The notes under the pieces: model-generated
Told to the model about the DNA's origin: nothing
What the model saw: only the letters and a program-made list of their open reading frames with translations
The model's database searches: none
In this document: positions 52,509 through 62,047 of the stretch, piece by piece
Layout: each line of letters opens with the position of its first letter
How positions within the stretch are numbered: the stretch's first letter is position 1
Source: Bacillota bacterium
GTDB lineage: Bacteria > Bacillota > Clostridia > Christensenellales > SZUA-584
Direction: 5' to 3'
DNA: 64,000 bases
Assembly: GCA_023415795.1 (NCBI GenBank)
Contig: JAEZJG010000006.1
Coordinates: 32,411 to 96,410 of the forward strand
Translations under genes and position numbers: made by a program

Positions 52509-53689
52509 AAAATGCCGCTGACCTGTTCGGCTTGCGGGAGCTTGGGTTTCTTTATACGCGTGTGGGCAATCCGACCGTGGGCGTGCTGGAAGAGCGCGTA
52601 AAAACACTGGATGGAGCGGCCGCGGCCATTGCGCTGGCCTCCGGCATGGCGGCCATCAGCTACACTTTGCTGAATCTGGCTGAGGGCGGCGGCAGGATAC
52701 TGACTTCCCCCTATCTATATGGCGGCAGTGCGGACAGTTTTAAAAAGATCTATCCAAAGTTCGGGATTCATTTTGACTTGGCAAAGAACATCGAAGATCC
52801 CGATGCGCTGGCGGCGGAGATAAAACCCGATACAAAAGCGATCTTCATCGAGAGTATCAGCAATCCCAGCACTGTACTGCTGGACGTAGACGCCATCGCC
52901 AAAGTAGCGCACGATCATGGTATCCCGTTGGTGGTGGACAACACGGTGGCAACACCCTATCTGTATAATCCCATCGCCCATGGCGCGGATATCGTGGTCT
53001 ACTCAGCCACCAAGGGATTGAATGGACACGGCAACCTTATCGCAGGGCTGGTGCTGGAAAGCGGGCAGTTCAACTATGCGACTGAAAGATTTCCGCAATT
53101 CACAGAAAAATACTATACGCTGCGGGACATTGACGGTAACCACCGCAGTTTCCCCGAGGTGTTTCCCGATGCGCCGTTTACCAGCAGGATACGGTTCAAC
53201 TACCTCAACTATTTCGGTGCGGCGCTCGGCCCATTCGATGCTTATCTTGCCATCATCGGGCTGGAGACACTGTCGGAGCGGCTGGCCAAGCAGTCACGAA
53301 ATGCGCTGGCATTGGCGGAATATTTAGGCGCGCACGAGGCGGTGGAATGGGTGCGTTACCCGGCGTTGAAGTCCAGCCCGCACCACGCCCTCTATCAAAG
53401 GGATTACAAAAAAGGCGCAGGCGGCATATTGTCGTTTGGCTTTAAAGGTACGCAGGAGCAGCGGGAAGCGTTCTTAAACGCCATCAGCCTGATTCACTAC
53501 CACGTCAACATCGGCGATGCGCGTACGCTCATTGTCAATTCGCCCCAGACCACGCACGGCGAACTGGAAGAGGACGAAAAGGCACTGGCTGGAATACCCG
53601 AAAATCTGATCCGGATTTCGGCGGGGCTGGAGGATGTGACGGACCTGATTGCCGACCTAGAGCAAGCCTTTGAAAAGGCGCGACTATAA
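52373..53689 (+). CDS. metY: O-acetylhomoserine sulfhydrylase (MetY), copy 2
   Basis: A 438-residue paralogue of the gene at 46399, with ASGMAAISYTL, VDNTVATPYLYNP and the PLP Lys in YSATKGLNGHGN. The two copies are clearly homologous but not near-identical, so they are old paralogues. It sits between the NifB-like gene and the importer genes. One copy may prefer methanethiol (giving methionine) and the other sulfide; this is inference. RBS AAAGGAGAG precedes the ATG. Confidence 0.9.
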   Translation: MATEVPVSAYQFDTQKVRAGYEPKDHKYAVSPPIYQTASYDFRDVKNAADLFGLRELGFLYTRVGNPTVGVLEERVKTLDGAAAAIALASGMAAISYTLLNLAEGGGRILTSPYLYGGSADSFKKIYPKFGIHFDLAKNIEDPDALAAEIKPDTKAIFIESISNPSTVLLDVDAIAKVAHDHGIPLVVDNTVATPYLYNPIAHGADIVVYSATKGLNGHGNLIAGLVLESGQFNYATERFPQFTEKYYTLRDIDGNHRSFPEVFPDAPFTSRIRFNYLNYFGAALGPFDAYLAIIGLETLSERLAKQSRNALALAEYLGAHEAVEWVRYPALKSSPHHALYQRDYKKGAGGILSFGFKGTQEQREAFLNAISLIHYHVNIGDARTLIVNSPQTTHGELEEDEKALAGIPENLIRISAGLEDVTDLIADLEQAFEKARL

Positions 53690-53724
53690 AATTTTGAAGA
53701 TTATTAGAAAAGGAGCTTTATATC

Positions 53725-54786
53725 ATGAAAACCAGTAAATTAATCACCAGCGCGATTGCGATAATACTCATCATAGCTATGGTACTGGCCGCCTGCGGTG
53801 CGCCAGCCACTTCGAGCACTGCCCCCGAGACCGGCGCAGCCGAATCCGAGTTCAAATATGGCAAGATCGACATACCCGGCAAAGACGGCGCCCTGTGCGC
53901 TGCACCTATTTACATCGCTTACGACAAAGGATTCTTCGCAGAGGAAGGGTTCGATGTGACCCTCATTTCCGCTGACAGCGAAACGCGAAAGATCGGTCTG
54001 AACAACGGGACCATTCCCATCGTCAATGGAGACTTTCAGTTCTTCCCTTCCATCGAGGAAGGCGTACAGGTCAAGGTGGTGGACGGCCTGCATAACGGCT
54101 GCATCAAGTTCATTGTCCCCAAGGACTCTGCCATTACATCGGCAACCGATTTAAAGGGCAAGAAGATTGCCGTGGATGAGATCGGCGGTACGCCGCATCA
54201 GGTGGCCAGCGTATGGCTTGAAAAGGCTGGCATCTCTGCGAAACCAGAGGATGGCGAAGTGGAATTTGTCGTGTTTACCGACGGAAATTTGGAGGTTGAA
54301 GCTCTAAAGCAGGGAAAGGTTGACGTGGCAGCGCTGTGGGATCCGCTGGGTTCTATCTATACGAGTGGCGACGACGCGGAATACAAGGTACTGTTCGACC
54401 TGTCCACTGACCCGACGTTTGCGGGCAAGTACTGCTGCTTCCTGTACGCCTCCGAAAAGGTTATTAACGAAGACCCCGAAAAGATAGCGGCGTTGCTGCG
54501 GGCCTACAATAAGGCACAGAACTGGATCGCCGAAAACCCGGCAGAAGCGGTCGACATTATTTCGTCGAAGAAGTACTCAGCTATTGAGGATAAGGCATTG
54601 GCGGAAGTGTTGGTGAAGAGCTATGAGTATCCTTCTAACGCGGACCGCGAGGGCGGAAATACACATATTTACGAAGACGTCCTCTACTTTGTGCAGGAGC
54701 TTGCCAACATCGGCTACTTGAAAACCGATGATCCGGAAGCGTTTGCGAAAGAGATATTCTATGACGTAAAGGCCAATACCAAATAA
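53725..54786 (+). CDS. SsuA/TauA-like ABC substrate-binding lipoprotein
   Basis: A 353-residue protein. The signal peptide ends in a lipobox (LAAC), then comes an NMT1/SsuA-like binding domain (APIYIAYDKGFFAEEGFDV; DLKGKKIAVDEIGG). This family binds sulfonates, taurine, nitrate or thiamine precursors. In a methylthio-alkane reductase operon the natural expectation is a small organosulfur compound such as a thioether. RBS AAGGAG lies upstream. Confidence 0.88.
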   Translation: MKTSKLITSAIAIILIIAMVLAACGAPATSSTAPETGAAESEFKYGKIDIPGKDGALCAAPIYIAYDKGFFAEEGFDVTLISADSETRKIGLNNGTIPIVNGDFQFFPSIEEGVQVKVVDGLHNGCIKFIVPKDSAITSATDLKGKKIAVDEIGGTPHQVASVWLEKAGISAKPEDGEVEFVVFTDGNLEVEALKQGKVDVAALWDPLGSIYTSGDDAEYKVLFDLSTDPTFAGKYCCFLYASEKVINEDPEKIAALLRAYNKAQNWIAENPAEAVDIISSKKYSAIEDKALAEVLVKSYEYPSNADREGGNTHIYEDVLYFVQELANIGYLKTDDPEAFAKEIFYDVKANTK

Positions 54787-54854
54787 CCCTTGAGTTGTGG
54801 TATGGACTGGGCTGCCCAATAATGAGGTGGTTTTTTCAAGGAAGGATGAATCAA

Positions 54855-55928
54855 GTGAGCATCAATTTATCAGCACTGTCTGGTGCTGCAGCGCCCCTGC
54901 GCAAGCAGAGGCGGCAGCCTAAACACATCGTTTCCAATAGAAGATTTATACTGCTTGCGCTTTTTTCCATTGCGGGGCTTATCGTCGCGCTGCTTGCCAG
55001 CTGGCTGTTTCCGCAGATAGCTGATGTTGAGATCAAGACCTATGACATTAATTTTCTTGGGCTGGCTGTGCAATTGAATATGTCGCAGGCATTTCGGGTA
55101 GTCATCATGGCTATTATATTAATTTATGTCGGCATCGGTATTTTTTCATTTTTTGATAAGGACCGACGCAATAAATTCGTCAAACGCGCTCCGTTTCGTT
55201 TCGCGATCGGCCTCGTGTTGGCGGCGTGGGAGATACTCGGCACGAAGCTGCTGCTTCTTCCGCAGCCTTTTTTTCCTGGACCGGCAAAGATAATTGAAAC
55301 AATATTGATTGAGGGCGACTATGTTTTGGAGAATATGTTTTATTCTCTGCGTTTGTTTGCGGCAGGATTCACTATCGGCGTGGCGTTCGGCGTCGCGACG
55401 GGCATTTTAATCGGCTGGTTTCCCAGGGTGTATTACTGGGTATATCCAGTTCTGAAAATATCGGGCGTTATACCCGCGGTAGCCTGGATGCCTTTTGCGC
55501 TGACGCTGTTCCCTGTTCCGTTTTTGGCGGCCACGTTTCTGATAGTAATCTGCGCGTGGTTCCCGGTCGCCTTTCTTACGGCACAGGGTATTGCTGGGAC
55601 GCAGAAGGTTTATTTTGAGATCGCAAAAACGCTGGGTGCCAAAACCCCTTATCTCGTCTTTCGCGTGGCGATACCCAACGCGCTTCCGCAGATATTCACC
55701 GGAATATCCACGGCCAACGCTTTTGCGTTCACCACGTTGGTGATTTGCGAAATGATGGGCCAGCCGGGCGGCCTTGGCTACTATATCAACGCGTCAAGGG
55801 TCTGGTCCGCGTATTACAAGGTGTTTGCGGCGATCATCATCATGGCGATTCTGTTTTCGCTGATCATGCGCGGTATTGGCGCTATTCAAAATTGGATACT
55901 GAGATGGCAAAGGGGGTTGGTGAAATGA
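54855..55928 (+). CDS. SsuC/TauC-like ABC permease with N-terminal extension
   Basis: About 357 residues from the GTG at 54855, chosen for its spacing to AAGGAAGG; an ATG at 54846 directly abuts that site. Residues ~30-115 carry two membrane helices not found in standard SsuC; the usual six-helix core follows from ~125, with the coupling motif EIAKTLGAKTPYLVFRVAIP. It is the membrane channel for the adjacent binding protein and ATPase. The gene overlaps the ATPase gene by four bases. Confidence 0.85.
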   Translation: MSINLSALSGAAAPLRKQRRQPKHIVSNRRFILLALFSIAGLIVALLASWLFPQIADVEIKTYDINFLGLAVQLNMSQAFRVVIMAIILIYVGIGIFSFFDKDRRNKFVKRAPFRFAIGLVLAAWEILGTKLLLLPQPFFPGPAKIIETILIEGDYVLENMFYSLRLFAAGFTIGVAFGVATGILIGWFPRVYYWVYPVLKISGVIPAVAWMPFALTLFPVPFLAATFLIVICAWFPVAFLTAQGIAGTQKVYFEIAKTLGAKTPYLVFRVAIPNALPQIFTGISTANAFAFTTLVICEMMGQPGGLGYYINASRVWSAYYKVFAAIIIMAILFSLIMRGIGAIQNWILRWQRGLVK

Positions 55929-56710
55929 GTGACGCGGCATTAATTGAAATTCAGAACGTATTTCGTACCTATATCGACACAAACGACAACAAAGTGGAGG
56001 CGCTGCGCGACATCAACCTTTTTGTCCGCAAAGGAGGGTTTCTGAGCATCATTGGTCCATCCGGCTGCGGGAAGACCACGCTGCTGCGGCTGCTGGCGGG
56101 CTTGGATACGCCCGAGTCCGGGCAGCTCACCATCAGCGGGCACGAGATCAAGGCACCCGATCCGGAACGCGGCTATGTGTTTCAGCAGGGCAGCCTGTTC
56201 CCGTGGCTGACGGTAGAAAAGAACATCGCATCGGGATTGAAAGCCAGAGGGGTTTACAACGAACAGAAAGCAGATGTCGCTCGGTATATCGATCTGATCG
56301 GGCTTAATGGCTTTGAAAGATCCTATCCGCATCAAATATCGGGCGGTATGGCCCAGCGCGTTGCCATCGCGCGGGCGCTGATCAATCGCCCGGCAGCGCT
56401 GCTGCTGGACGAACCAATGGGAGCTCTGGATTCCTTCACCCGGGCTGATTTGCAGGATAAGCTGCTGGAGCTCTGGAAAACGGACGGTACGACCATGATC
56501 CTGGTGACGCACGACGTGGATGAGGCTATTTACTTGAGCGACCGCATCGTCATCATGACGCCGCGGCCCGGAAAAATCAGCGAGATACTGGATGTCCAGC
56601 TGCCACGCCCCAGAGACAGAGGCAACACAGAATTTCTTGCAATTCGTAGAATAATCCTGGAAAAGCTGCATTTTACCAGCGCCGGTATCCAACCGGAATA
56701 CACCATTTAG
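55925..56710 (+). CDS. SsuB/TauB-like ABC ATP-binding protein
   Basis: About 261 residues from the ATG at 55925, which overlaps the permease stop. Walker A GPSGCGKTT, Q-loop YVFQQGSLFPWL, signature ISGGMAQRVAIARAL, Walker B LLLDEPMGALD and H-loop VTHDVDEA are all intact and typical of sulfonate/nitrate/taurine importers. It completes an SsuABC-type importer placed between metY and the reductase iron-protein gene. Confidence 0.92.
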   Translation: MSDAALIEIQNVFRTYIDTNDNKVEALRDINLFVRKGGFLSIIGPSGCGKTTLLRLLAGLDTPESGQLTISGHEIKAPDPERGYVFQQGSLFPWLTVEKNIASGLKARGVYNEQKADVARYIDLIGLNGFERSYPHQISGGMAQRVAIARALINRPAALLLDEPMGALDSFTRADLQDKLLELWKTDGTTMILVTHDVDEAIYLSDRIVIMTPRPGKISEILDVQLPRPRDRGNTEFLAIRRIILEKLHFTSAGIQPEYTI

Positions 56711-56721
56711 GAGAACAAAGA

Positions 56722-57579
56722 ATGTCACAAAAAAAGCAACTGAGACAGATTGCCATATACGGCAAAGGTGGAATCGGAAAATCCACCACCACACAAAATT
56801 TGACGGCAGGGCTGGCGGAGAGCGGCAAACAGGTTATGGTTGTGGGCTGCGACCCGAAGGCTGACTCCACTAGGTTACTGCTGGGCGGACTTGCGCAGCG
56901 TACCGTGCTGGATACACTGCGTGAGACAGGGGGTACAGTAGAGTTGGAAAGCATCATGCGCGAGGGTTATCTCGGCATAAAGTGCGTGGAATCCGGCGGC
57001 CCAGAGCCGGGCGTCGGCTGCGCGGGGCGCGGCATTATCACCTCCATCGGTTTGCTGGAACGGCTGGGTGCATATACCGACGAGCTGGATTATGTGTTTT
57101 ATGATGTGCTGGGCGATGTGGTATGCGGCGGGTTTGCCATGCCCATTCGTGAGGGAAAGGCCAAAGAGATATATATCGTGGCCAGCGGCGAGATGATGGC
57201 ACTTTATGCGGCCAATAATATTGCCAAGGGTATAGCAAAGTTTGCGCTAAAGGGAGGCGTTCGCTTGGGCGGCATTATCTGCAATAGCCGCAATGTTGAC
57301 CATGAGATCGAGCTGCTCAGAGCTTTTTCAGCCGAACTGGGCACACAGCTCATCTATTTTGTTCCCCGTGACAATGTGGTGCAGCGGGCGGAGATACGGC
57401 GTAAAACCGTAATCGAGTATAATCCGGCAGCAAATCAGGCACAGGAATACCGCAATCTCGCAAAGGCGATTGATGAGAATACGATGTTCACTATACCAAA
57501 ACCGATGACGCAGGCGCGCCTGGAAGAAATTTTGATGGAGTATGGTTTACTGGATGCCGTGGATGACTACACGATATAA
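56722..57579 (+). CDS. marH: NifH-like iron protein (MarH-like reductase)
   Basis: A 285-residue ATPase. The P-loop GKGGIGKST (14-22), GCDPKADST, the two [4Fe-4S] ligands Cys100 (VGCAGRG) and Cys135 (DVVCGGF), and Arg103, the ADP-ribosylation site of NifH, are present. It would deliver electrons to the D/K subunits. It lies at the end of the operon, separated from D/K by the transporter genes. It is intact, unlike D and K, which argues that the system is functional or was until recently. Confidence 0.88.
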   Translation: MSQKKQLRQIAIYGKGGIGKSTTTQNLTAGLAESGKQVMVVGCDPKADSTRLLLGGLAQRTVLDTLRETGGTVELESIMREGYLGIKCVESGGPEPGVGCAGRGIITSIGLLERLGAYTDELDYVFYDVLGDVVCGGFAMPIREGKAKEIYIVASGEMMALYAANNIAKGIAKFALKGGVRLGGIICNSRNVDHEIELLRAFSAELGTQLIYFVPRDNVVQRAEIRRKTVIEYNPAANQAQEYRNLAKAIDENTMFTIPKPMTQARLEEILMEYGLLDAVDDYTI

Positions 57580-58226
57580 ATGTAATCGTTAGACCATAGC
57601 ACCCAATTCACGCGGGTCAAGACTCGATGCACTTGTTTCAATCCCAAGCTTCTGGGAATGAGATTATTTCAGTTACCCTTACGGTATTAATCTGCTTTTA
57701 ATAATTAAACAAAGGAACAAATGAGAAAATATAATTTACTGAGCCAATGTCATATCGGCATTGTTTGCAGCCTTAAATATTTTGCAACATTAAGTGGGTA
57801 TTAATTTCACCTTTTAGCATAGGCATTTTCGACAAACGCCTTTAAAATAAACACTTTTCTCATTAACCTGAAAATTAGTTAATCTTGCAGTCGGAGTTAC
57901 ATCAATATTGAAATCATAGATGTCCCCACATTTATTGCATTTAAAGTGGCCATGTCATTTTATATTGAGACATATCTTACTTCACTCTCTTCCATTGAGA
58001 TCTCCCTGAAGCATATGGTGCTATACAAAAGCTTTTAACACATCGGTAAGATATACACATTTGTTATCCATAGACAAACTTTTTTATATATTATACAATA
58101 TGGAAATTATAAAAAGGTTAGTTAATTCTAAATAAATTATGCTAACACAAATATTTTGCCGTGTAACTTGAGTGTAAAAGCTTAATCAGGAACAAACCTA
58201 ACTATAAAAATGTGGGGTATTTGGTA
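57580..58226. other. Intergenic region between marH and the CrtI-like operon
   Basis: AT-rich. Apart from the Fur/PerR relic annotated separately, no gene or RNA was recognised. No clear terminator follows marH. The sequence upstream of 58227 should contain the promoter of the flavoenzyme operon. Confidence 0.5.
57814..57995 (-). pseudogene. Relic of a Fur/PerR-family regulator
   Basis: The minus strand reads GHFKCNKCGDIYDFN and then VYFKGVCRKCLC before a TAA, the C-terminal zinc-binding half of a PerR/Fur protein with both CxxC pairs. Upstream, MEESEVRYVSI is in another frame and meets a stop; a TGA also precedes the GHFKC segment, and the DNA-binding domain is missing. Confidence 0.7.
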
Positions 58227-60068
58227 ATGTGTGAATATGATGCAATTGTTATCGGAGGCGGTTTATCCGGGCTTACAGCAGCCAGTTTACTTGCCAAAAG
58301 AGGACTCTCAGTGGCAGTTATCGAAAAAAGTTATAATCCAGGCGGCTCTTGCGGGATATTCAGACGTGGTGAAGTAACATTTGATCAGGGATCGGCAATG
58401 TTGTACGGCTTTGGCGAGAATGGGTTTAATCCGCATCGCTTTGTATTCAACTGCCTTGAAGAACCGATAGATGTGATAAGGCACGACCTTCTCTATTGCG
58501 TAAACTTTAACGGCAGGCGCATACGATTTTGGGCGGATGTCGAAAAATTTGCTGACGAGTTGTCGGAGGTGTTTCCGGGCGAGAAAGAAAATATCAAACG
58601 ATTCTATTGCGATATGCTGACTCTATACCGACACGTGATGGTAGAAACGCCAACCTATACAACAGCGGATGAAACTGACGGCAAAAACGCTCTCAAAAGT
58701 ATGCTGAAGCACCCTTTTTCCTATGCTCGGTTTCTGGGGTATCTTAATAAAAGCGCGAAAACGCTTCTGATGAAATACTTCTCAGACCCGGAGATATTCA
58801 AGTTTTTCAATAAACTGACATCAACATATTGTTACACAACGGTAGAAGAATCCCCTGCAGTGCTGGCGGCGGTTATGTTTGTCGACAACCATGTGGGCGG
58901 CAGCTATTACCCTGCCGGTTCCACGCTATTTTTACCGGGCAAACTGGAAAAAGTCATTGAAGAGCACGGCGGGGATATGATTTTAGAGCACGAGGCGTTA
59001 TCAATCCTGTTTGAGAACGGCAAGCCCGCGGGAGTAAAGCTGGATGATGGGAGATTGTTAACTGCAAAAGACATCATCTACTCAGGCACGGTTTGGAACT
59101 TGTACGGAAAGCTTATAGGCCAAAAGTATTCAACCGAGCAGCGAAGGGAGTGGGCAAGGAAACAGGTACCCACATATCCAAGCGTTGTGTTGTACGCTGC
59201 TGTGGATTGCTGTGTTATCCCCGAAGATACGGCACCCATAGAAATGCTTGTGGGAAATCCGGATAAACTGGATGAAAGCGAAGTGACTGCCTATATCCTT
59301 AGCATTGATGACAGGACGCTTTGCGGAGAAGATGAGCACACTGTCGTTGCAATCGGACCGACCTTCGAAAACTGGGATGCGGGCAATGAGACAGATTACA
59401 TAAGTAAAAAACAGAAGGAACAGACGCGTTTAATCAACGTACTGGAAAAACGTTTTCCTGGATTCGCAAAAGCGGTGCGGTATGCCGAGGTGGCAACACC
59501 GCGAACTATTGAACGGTACACATTAAAAAATGGCGGCGCTGTAGCAGGTCCCAAACAAATGCTGGGACAGCATATGTTCACTAGATTGCATACACGGACG
59601 GAATGGGATAACCTTTATTGCTGCGGGGAATCCACAGTGATGGGAACAGGGACACCTACTGTGACGACATCAGGGCTTTCGGCGGCTAACGCCCTTCTGA
59701 AAAAGCTGGGCAAGGAACCTTACGTCTTTAAAAAGGGAATGAAAAACTATGTGCGCATTGTGGACAAACCTTTTTCCAAGGACAGACTATTCGAAACTTA
59801 TGACGAAACTGTTCGTAAGGTAATGCAAAAGGCAATGCAGTGCAGGCTATGCGAGCACCCGACATGTTCGCTGGAAACGGATATACGTGGAATCATGCGA
59901 AGGGTTGCGGCTGGTAATTTTATCGGTGCAAAAAAGTGTTGGCTGCGAACTCCGGTTGACCTGAAAATACTTGAAAAATGCGAGATGGATTGTATCCGGA
60001 TGGCGGAAAATCGTGCTGCTGTGGCAATTAGGGAAGTTATTAATTACATCCGCGAGGTAAAGACATGA
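58227..60068 (+). CDS. CrtI/phytoene-desaturase-like FAD oxidoreductase with C-terminal Cys-rich domain
   Basis: About 613 residues from the ATG at 58227. The N-terminal FAD motif AIVIGGGLSGLTAASLLAKR and the closing TVTTSGLSAANALLKK segment define a CrtI/RetSat-type flavoprotein (residues ~1-500). The last ~100 residues are an extra domain with CRLCEHPTC and a later Cys pair, resembling the N-terminal Fe-S domain of GltD-type oxidoreductases. This suggests electron transfer between an Fe-S cluster and FAD. It is coupled by ATGA overlap to a second CrtI-like gene. Substrate unknown; no other carotenoid genes are present. Confidence 0.78.
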   Translation: MCEYDAIVIGGGLSGLTAASLLAKRGLSVAVIEKSYNPGGSCGIFRRGEVTFDQGSAMLYGFGENGFNPHRFVFNCLEEPIDVIRHDLLYCVNFNGRRIRFWADVEKFADELSEVFPGEKENIKRFYCDMLTLYRHVMVETPTYTTADETDGKNALKSMLKHPFSYARFLGYLNKSAKTLLMKYFSDPEIFKFFNKLTSTYCYTTVEESPAVLAAVMFVDNHVGGSYYPAGSTLFLPGKLEKVIEEHGGDMILEHEALSILFENGKPAGVKLDDGRLLTAKDIIYSGTVWNLYGKLIGQKYSTEQRREWARKQVPTYPSVVLYAAVDCCVIPEDTAPIEMLVGNPDKLDESEVTAYILSIDDRTLCGEDEHTVVAIGPTFENWDAGNETDYISKKQKEQTRLINVLEKRFPGFAKAVRYAEVATPRTIERYTLKNGGAVAGPKQMLGQHMFTRLHTRTEWDNLYCCGESTVMGTGTPTVTTSGLSAANALLKKLGKEPYVFKKGMKNYVRIVDKPFSKDRLFETYDETVRKVMQKAMQCRLCEHPTCSLETDIRGIMRRVAAGNFIGAKKCWLRTPVDLKILEKCEMDCIRMAENRAAVAIREVINYIREVKT

Positions 60069-61642
60069 ACGGTGAATATGATGCGGTTGTGGTCGGTGGG
60101 GGCTTAGCTGGGCTTACCAGCGCAGCATACCTGTGCCGGTACGGGTATCGTACGCTGCTCTTGGAAAAGGGCGCAAAAACGGGCGGTCTTGTAAAGACAT
60201 TCCGGTATAACGGTTACTCCTTTGACGCTGGTATTCGCGCAATTGAAAATTCTGGTATACTGTTTCCAATGCTGAGAAGCCTGGGGCTGGAGATTGAATT
60301 TGTTAAAAACCCGGTTTCCATCGGTATAGGTGACTTACGGACAGAATTAGACTCGCATGACAGTCTCCCAAAATACGAAGTGATGCTTAACACTCTCTTT
60401 CCTGAGAATGCAGCCGACATTGGCCAAATCACGCAGGAGATAAAAAAAGTAATGGGCTATATGGATGTGCTGTACGGCATCGATAATCCGCTGTTTCTGG
60501 AAAATATGCGTGACACGGAATACCTGATTAAAACCCTACTACCTTGGCTTATAAAATATCAGGTGAACATTCGAAAAGCAAGCCGCCTGAATGCACCGGT
60601 GTACTCTTACATGAAGCGGTTTACAGAAAATAAAGCTCTTATTGATATTATAGCTCAGCATTTTTTTAAAGACACGCCCACGTTTTTCGCTTTAAGTTAC
60701 TTTGGATTGTATCTTGATTATTGTTACCCTAAGGGTGGCACCGGAGTTCTTGCTCAAAAGGTAACGGACTTTATTAGCGAGACGGGCGGCGAGATCAAGA
60801 CGGGTGCTGCTGTAAAAGAGGTGGATATAACTAATAAGCAGATTTATACTGCAAACGATAGTACATATCATTACAAAAAGCTGATTTGGGCGGCAGACCA
60901 AAAGACACTTTTTAGTGCCGTGAATGGACAAAACTCTTCGCAAATTGAAAGCCGGCGTAAGCTTGCAGCAGAGGGCAGCGGCGGCGATTCGGTGCTCTCT
61001 GTATTTATGGGCGTCAGCTTGGATAAAGACTATTTCCAAAACCAATGCGGAGCTCACGCGTTTTATACTCCATCAGCCAAAGGCATCTCTTCACTGAAAA
61101 ATTGGGAGCAGGCTGCCGTGACTGAGAATGAGCTGTACGAGTGGGTAGGACAGTACCTGGAGCACACAACATATGAAATATCGTGCCCGGCCTTGCGGGA
61201 TCCATCGCTCGCTCCCGAAGGAAAGACGGGCGTGATCGTAAGTACGCTAATGGATTACCGGCTCGTAAGGAGGTTTTCGGATTCAGGCGGCTATGAAGCA
61301 TTTAAAGCGCTTTGCATAAATAAGATTACGGATATGCTATCCGCGTCGATATTCCCCGGAGTCAATGCGCATATTGAATTTACGATATGCTCGACGCCGC
61401 TTACGATTGAACGGGAAACTGGCAATGCACAAGGGGCTATAACCGGATGGGCGTTTACATGTGAGAAGCTGCCGGCGGAAAACCGCTTCAGGAAGATAGC
61501 AAAATCCATTAAAACGCCGATAGCAGACGTTTATCAATGCGGTCAATGGACGTTCAGCCCGTCAGGATTGCCCATATCTATATTAACAGGCAAACTTGCG
61601 GCGGATGCGGTGCGTAAAGCACTGAAAGGTATGGATTCATGA
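60065..61642 (+). CDS. CrtI-like FAD oxidoreductase
   Basis: A 525-residue flavoprotein that begins directly with AVVVGGGLAGLTSAAYLCR and TGGLVKTFRYNGYSFDAGI, the FAD and substrate-loop motifs of phytoene-desaturase-like enzymes, and ends with SPSGLPISILTGKLAADAV, the second FAD contact. It is homologous to the preceding gene but lacks the Cys-rich extension, so the two may form a heteromeric enzyme. Reaction unknown. RBS GAGGTAAAG lies at the end of the upstream gene. Confidence 0.8.
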   Translation: MNGEYDAVVVGGGLAGLTSAAYLCRYGYRTLLLEKGAKTGGLVKTFRYNGYSFDAGIRAIENSGILFPMLRSLGLEIEFVKNPVSIGIGDLRTELDSHDSLPKYEVMLNTLFPENAADIGQITQEIKKVMGYMDVLYGIDNPLFLENMRDTEYLIKTLLPWLIKYQVNIRKASRLNAPVYSYMKRFTENKALIDIIAQHFFKDTPTFFALSYFGLYLDYCYPKGGTGVLAQKVTDFISETGGEIKTGAAVKEVDITNKQIYTANDSTYHYKKLIWAADQKTLFSAVNGQNSSQIESRRKLAAEGSGGDSVLSVFMGVSLDKDYFQNQCGAHAFYTPSAKGISSLKNWEQAAVTENELYEWVGQYLEHTTYEISCPALRDPSLAPEGKTGVIVSTLMDYRLVRRFSDSGGYEAFKALCINKITDMLSASIFPGVNAHIEFTICSTPLTIERETGNAQGAITGWAFTCEKLPAENRFRKIAKSIKTPIADVYQCGQWTFSPSGLPISILTGKLAADAVRKALKGMDS

Positions 61643-62047
61643 TGTTAATACTTATTGAGTTTGGGATTGTCTTGCGGGTTTGGCTCTAACCGTCATTCTG
61701 AACATGAGGACTATCTTTTGCTACACGCTAAGTGAACTTTATATCACCACCAAGGCAGCTATTTATGAATACCTGAAATAAGGCCATATTATCGGCAAGT
61801 ATGCTAGGTTATATTTTTAATAAAAGTATTTTCGTTTCTCTGACAATATGCTAGTATATGGACAAAAAAGAAAGTATTCGAAAACAATGTGGTGATGGAT
61901 GGCAGCAACCATGCGCGGTTTGGTAATTATGGCAAGCAAAAGGGTGACGCAGATGCCACAATTCCAAGCGAATAACAACAGAACATAATCATAGATGCCA
62001 TTAAGATAATATTTAAAGTAAATGATGTTAAAGGAGTACGAAATAAA
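61643..62047. other. Intergenic region
   Basis: AT-rich, 405 bases. I see no intact gene, tRNA or recognisable riboswitch. An AAGGAGT sequence near 62030 is the ribosome binding site of the next gene. Confidence 0.5.

Noticed and set aside
61643..62047. Possible c-di-GMP riboswitch (GGGTGACGCAGATGCC)
   Set aside because: The conserved GEMM segments around CAGGGCAAACC are absent, and the stretch does not fold into the expected two-helix core by eye.
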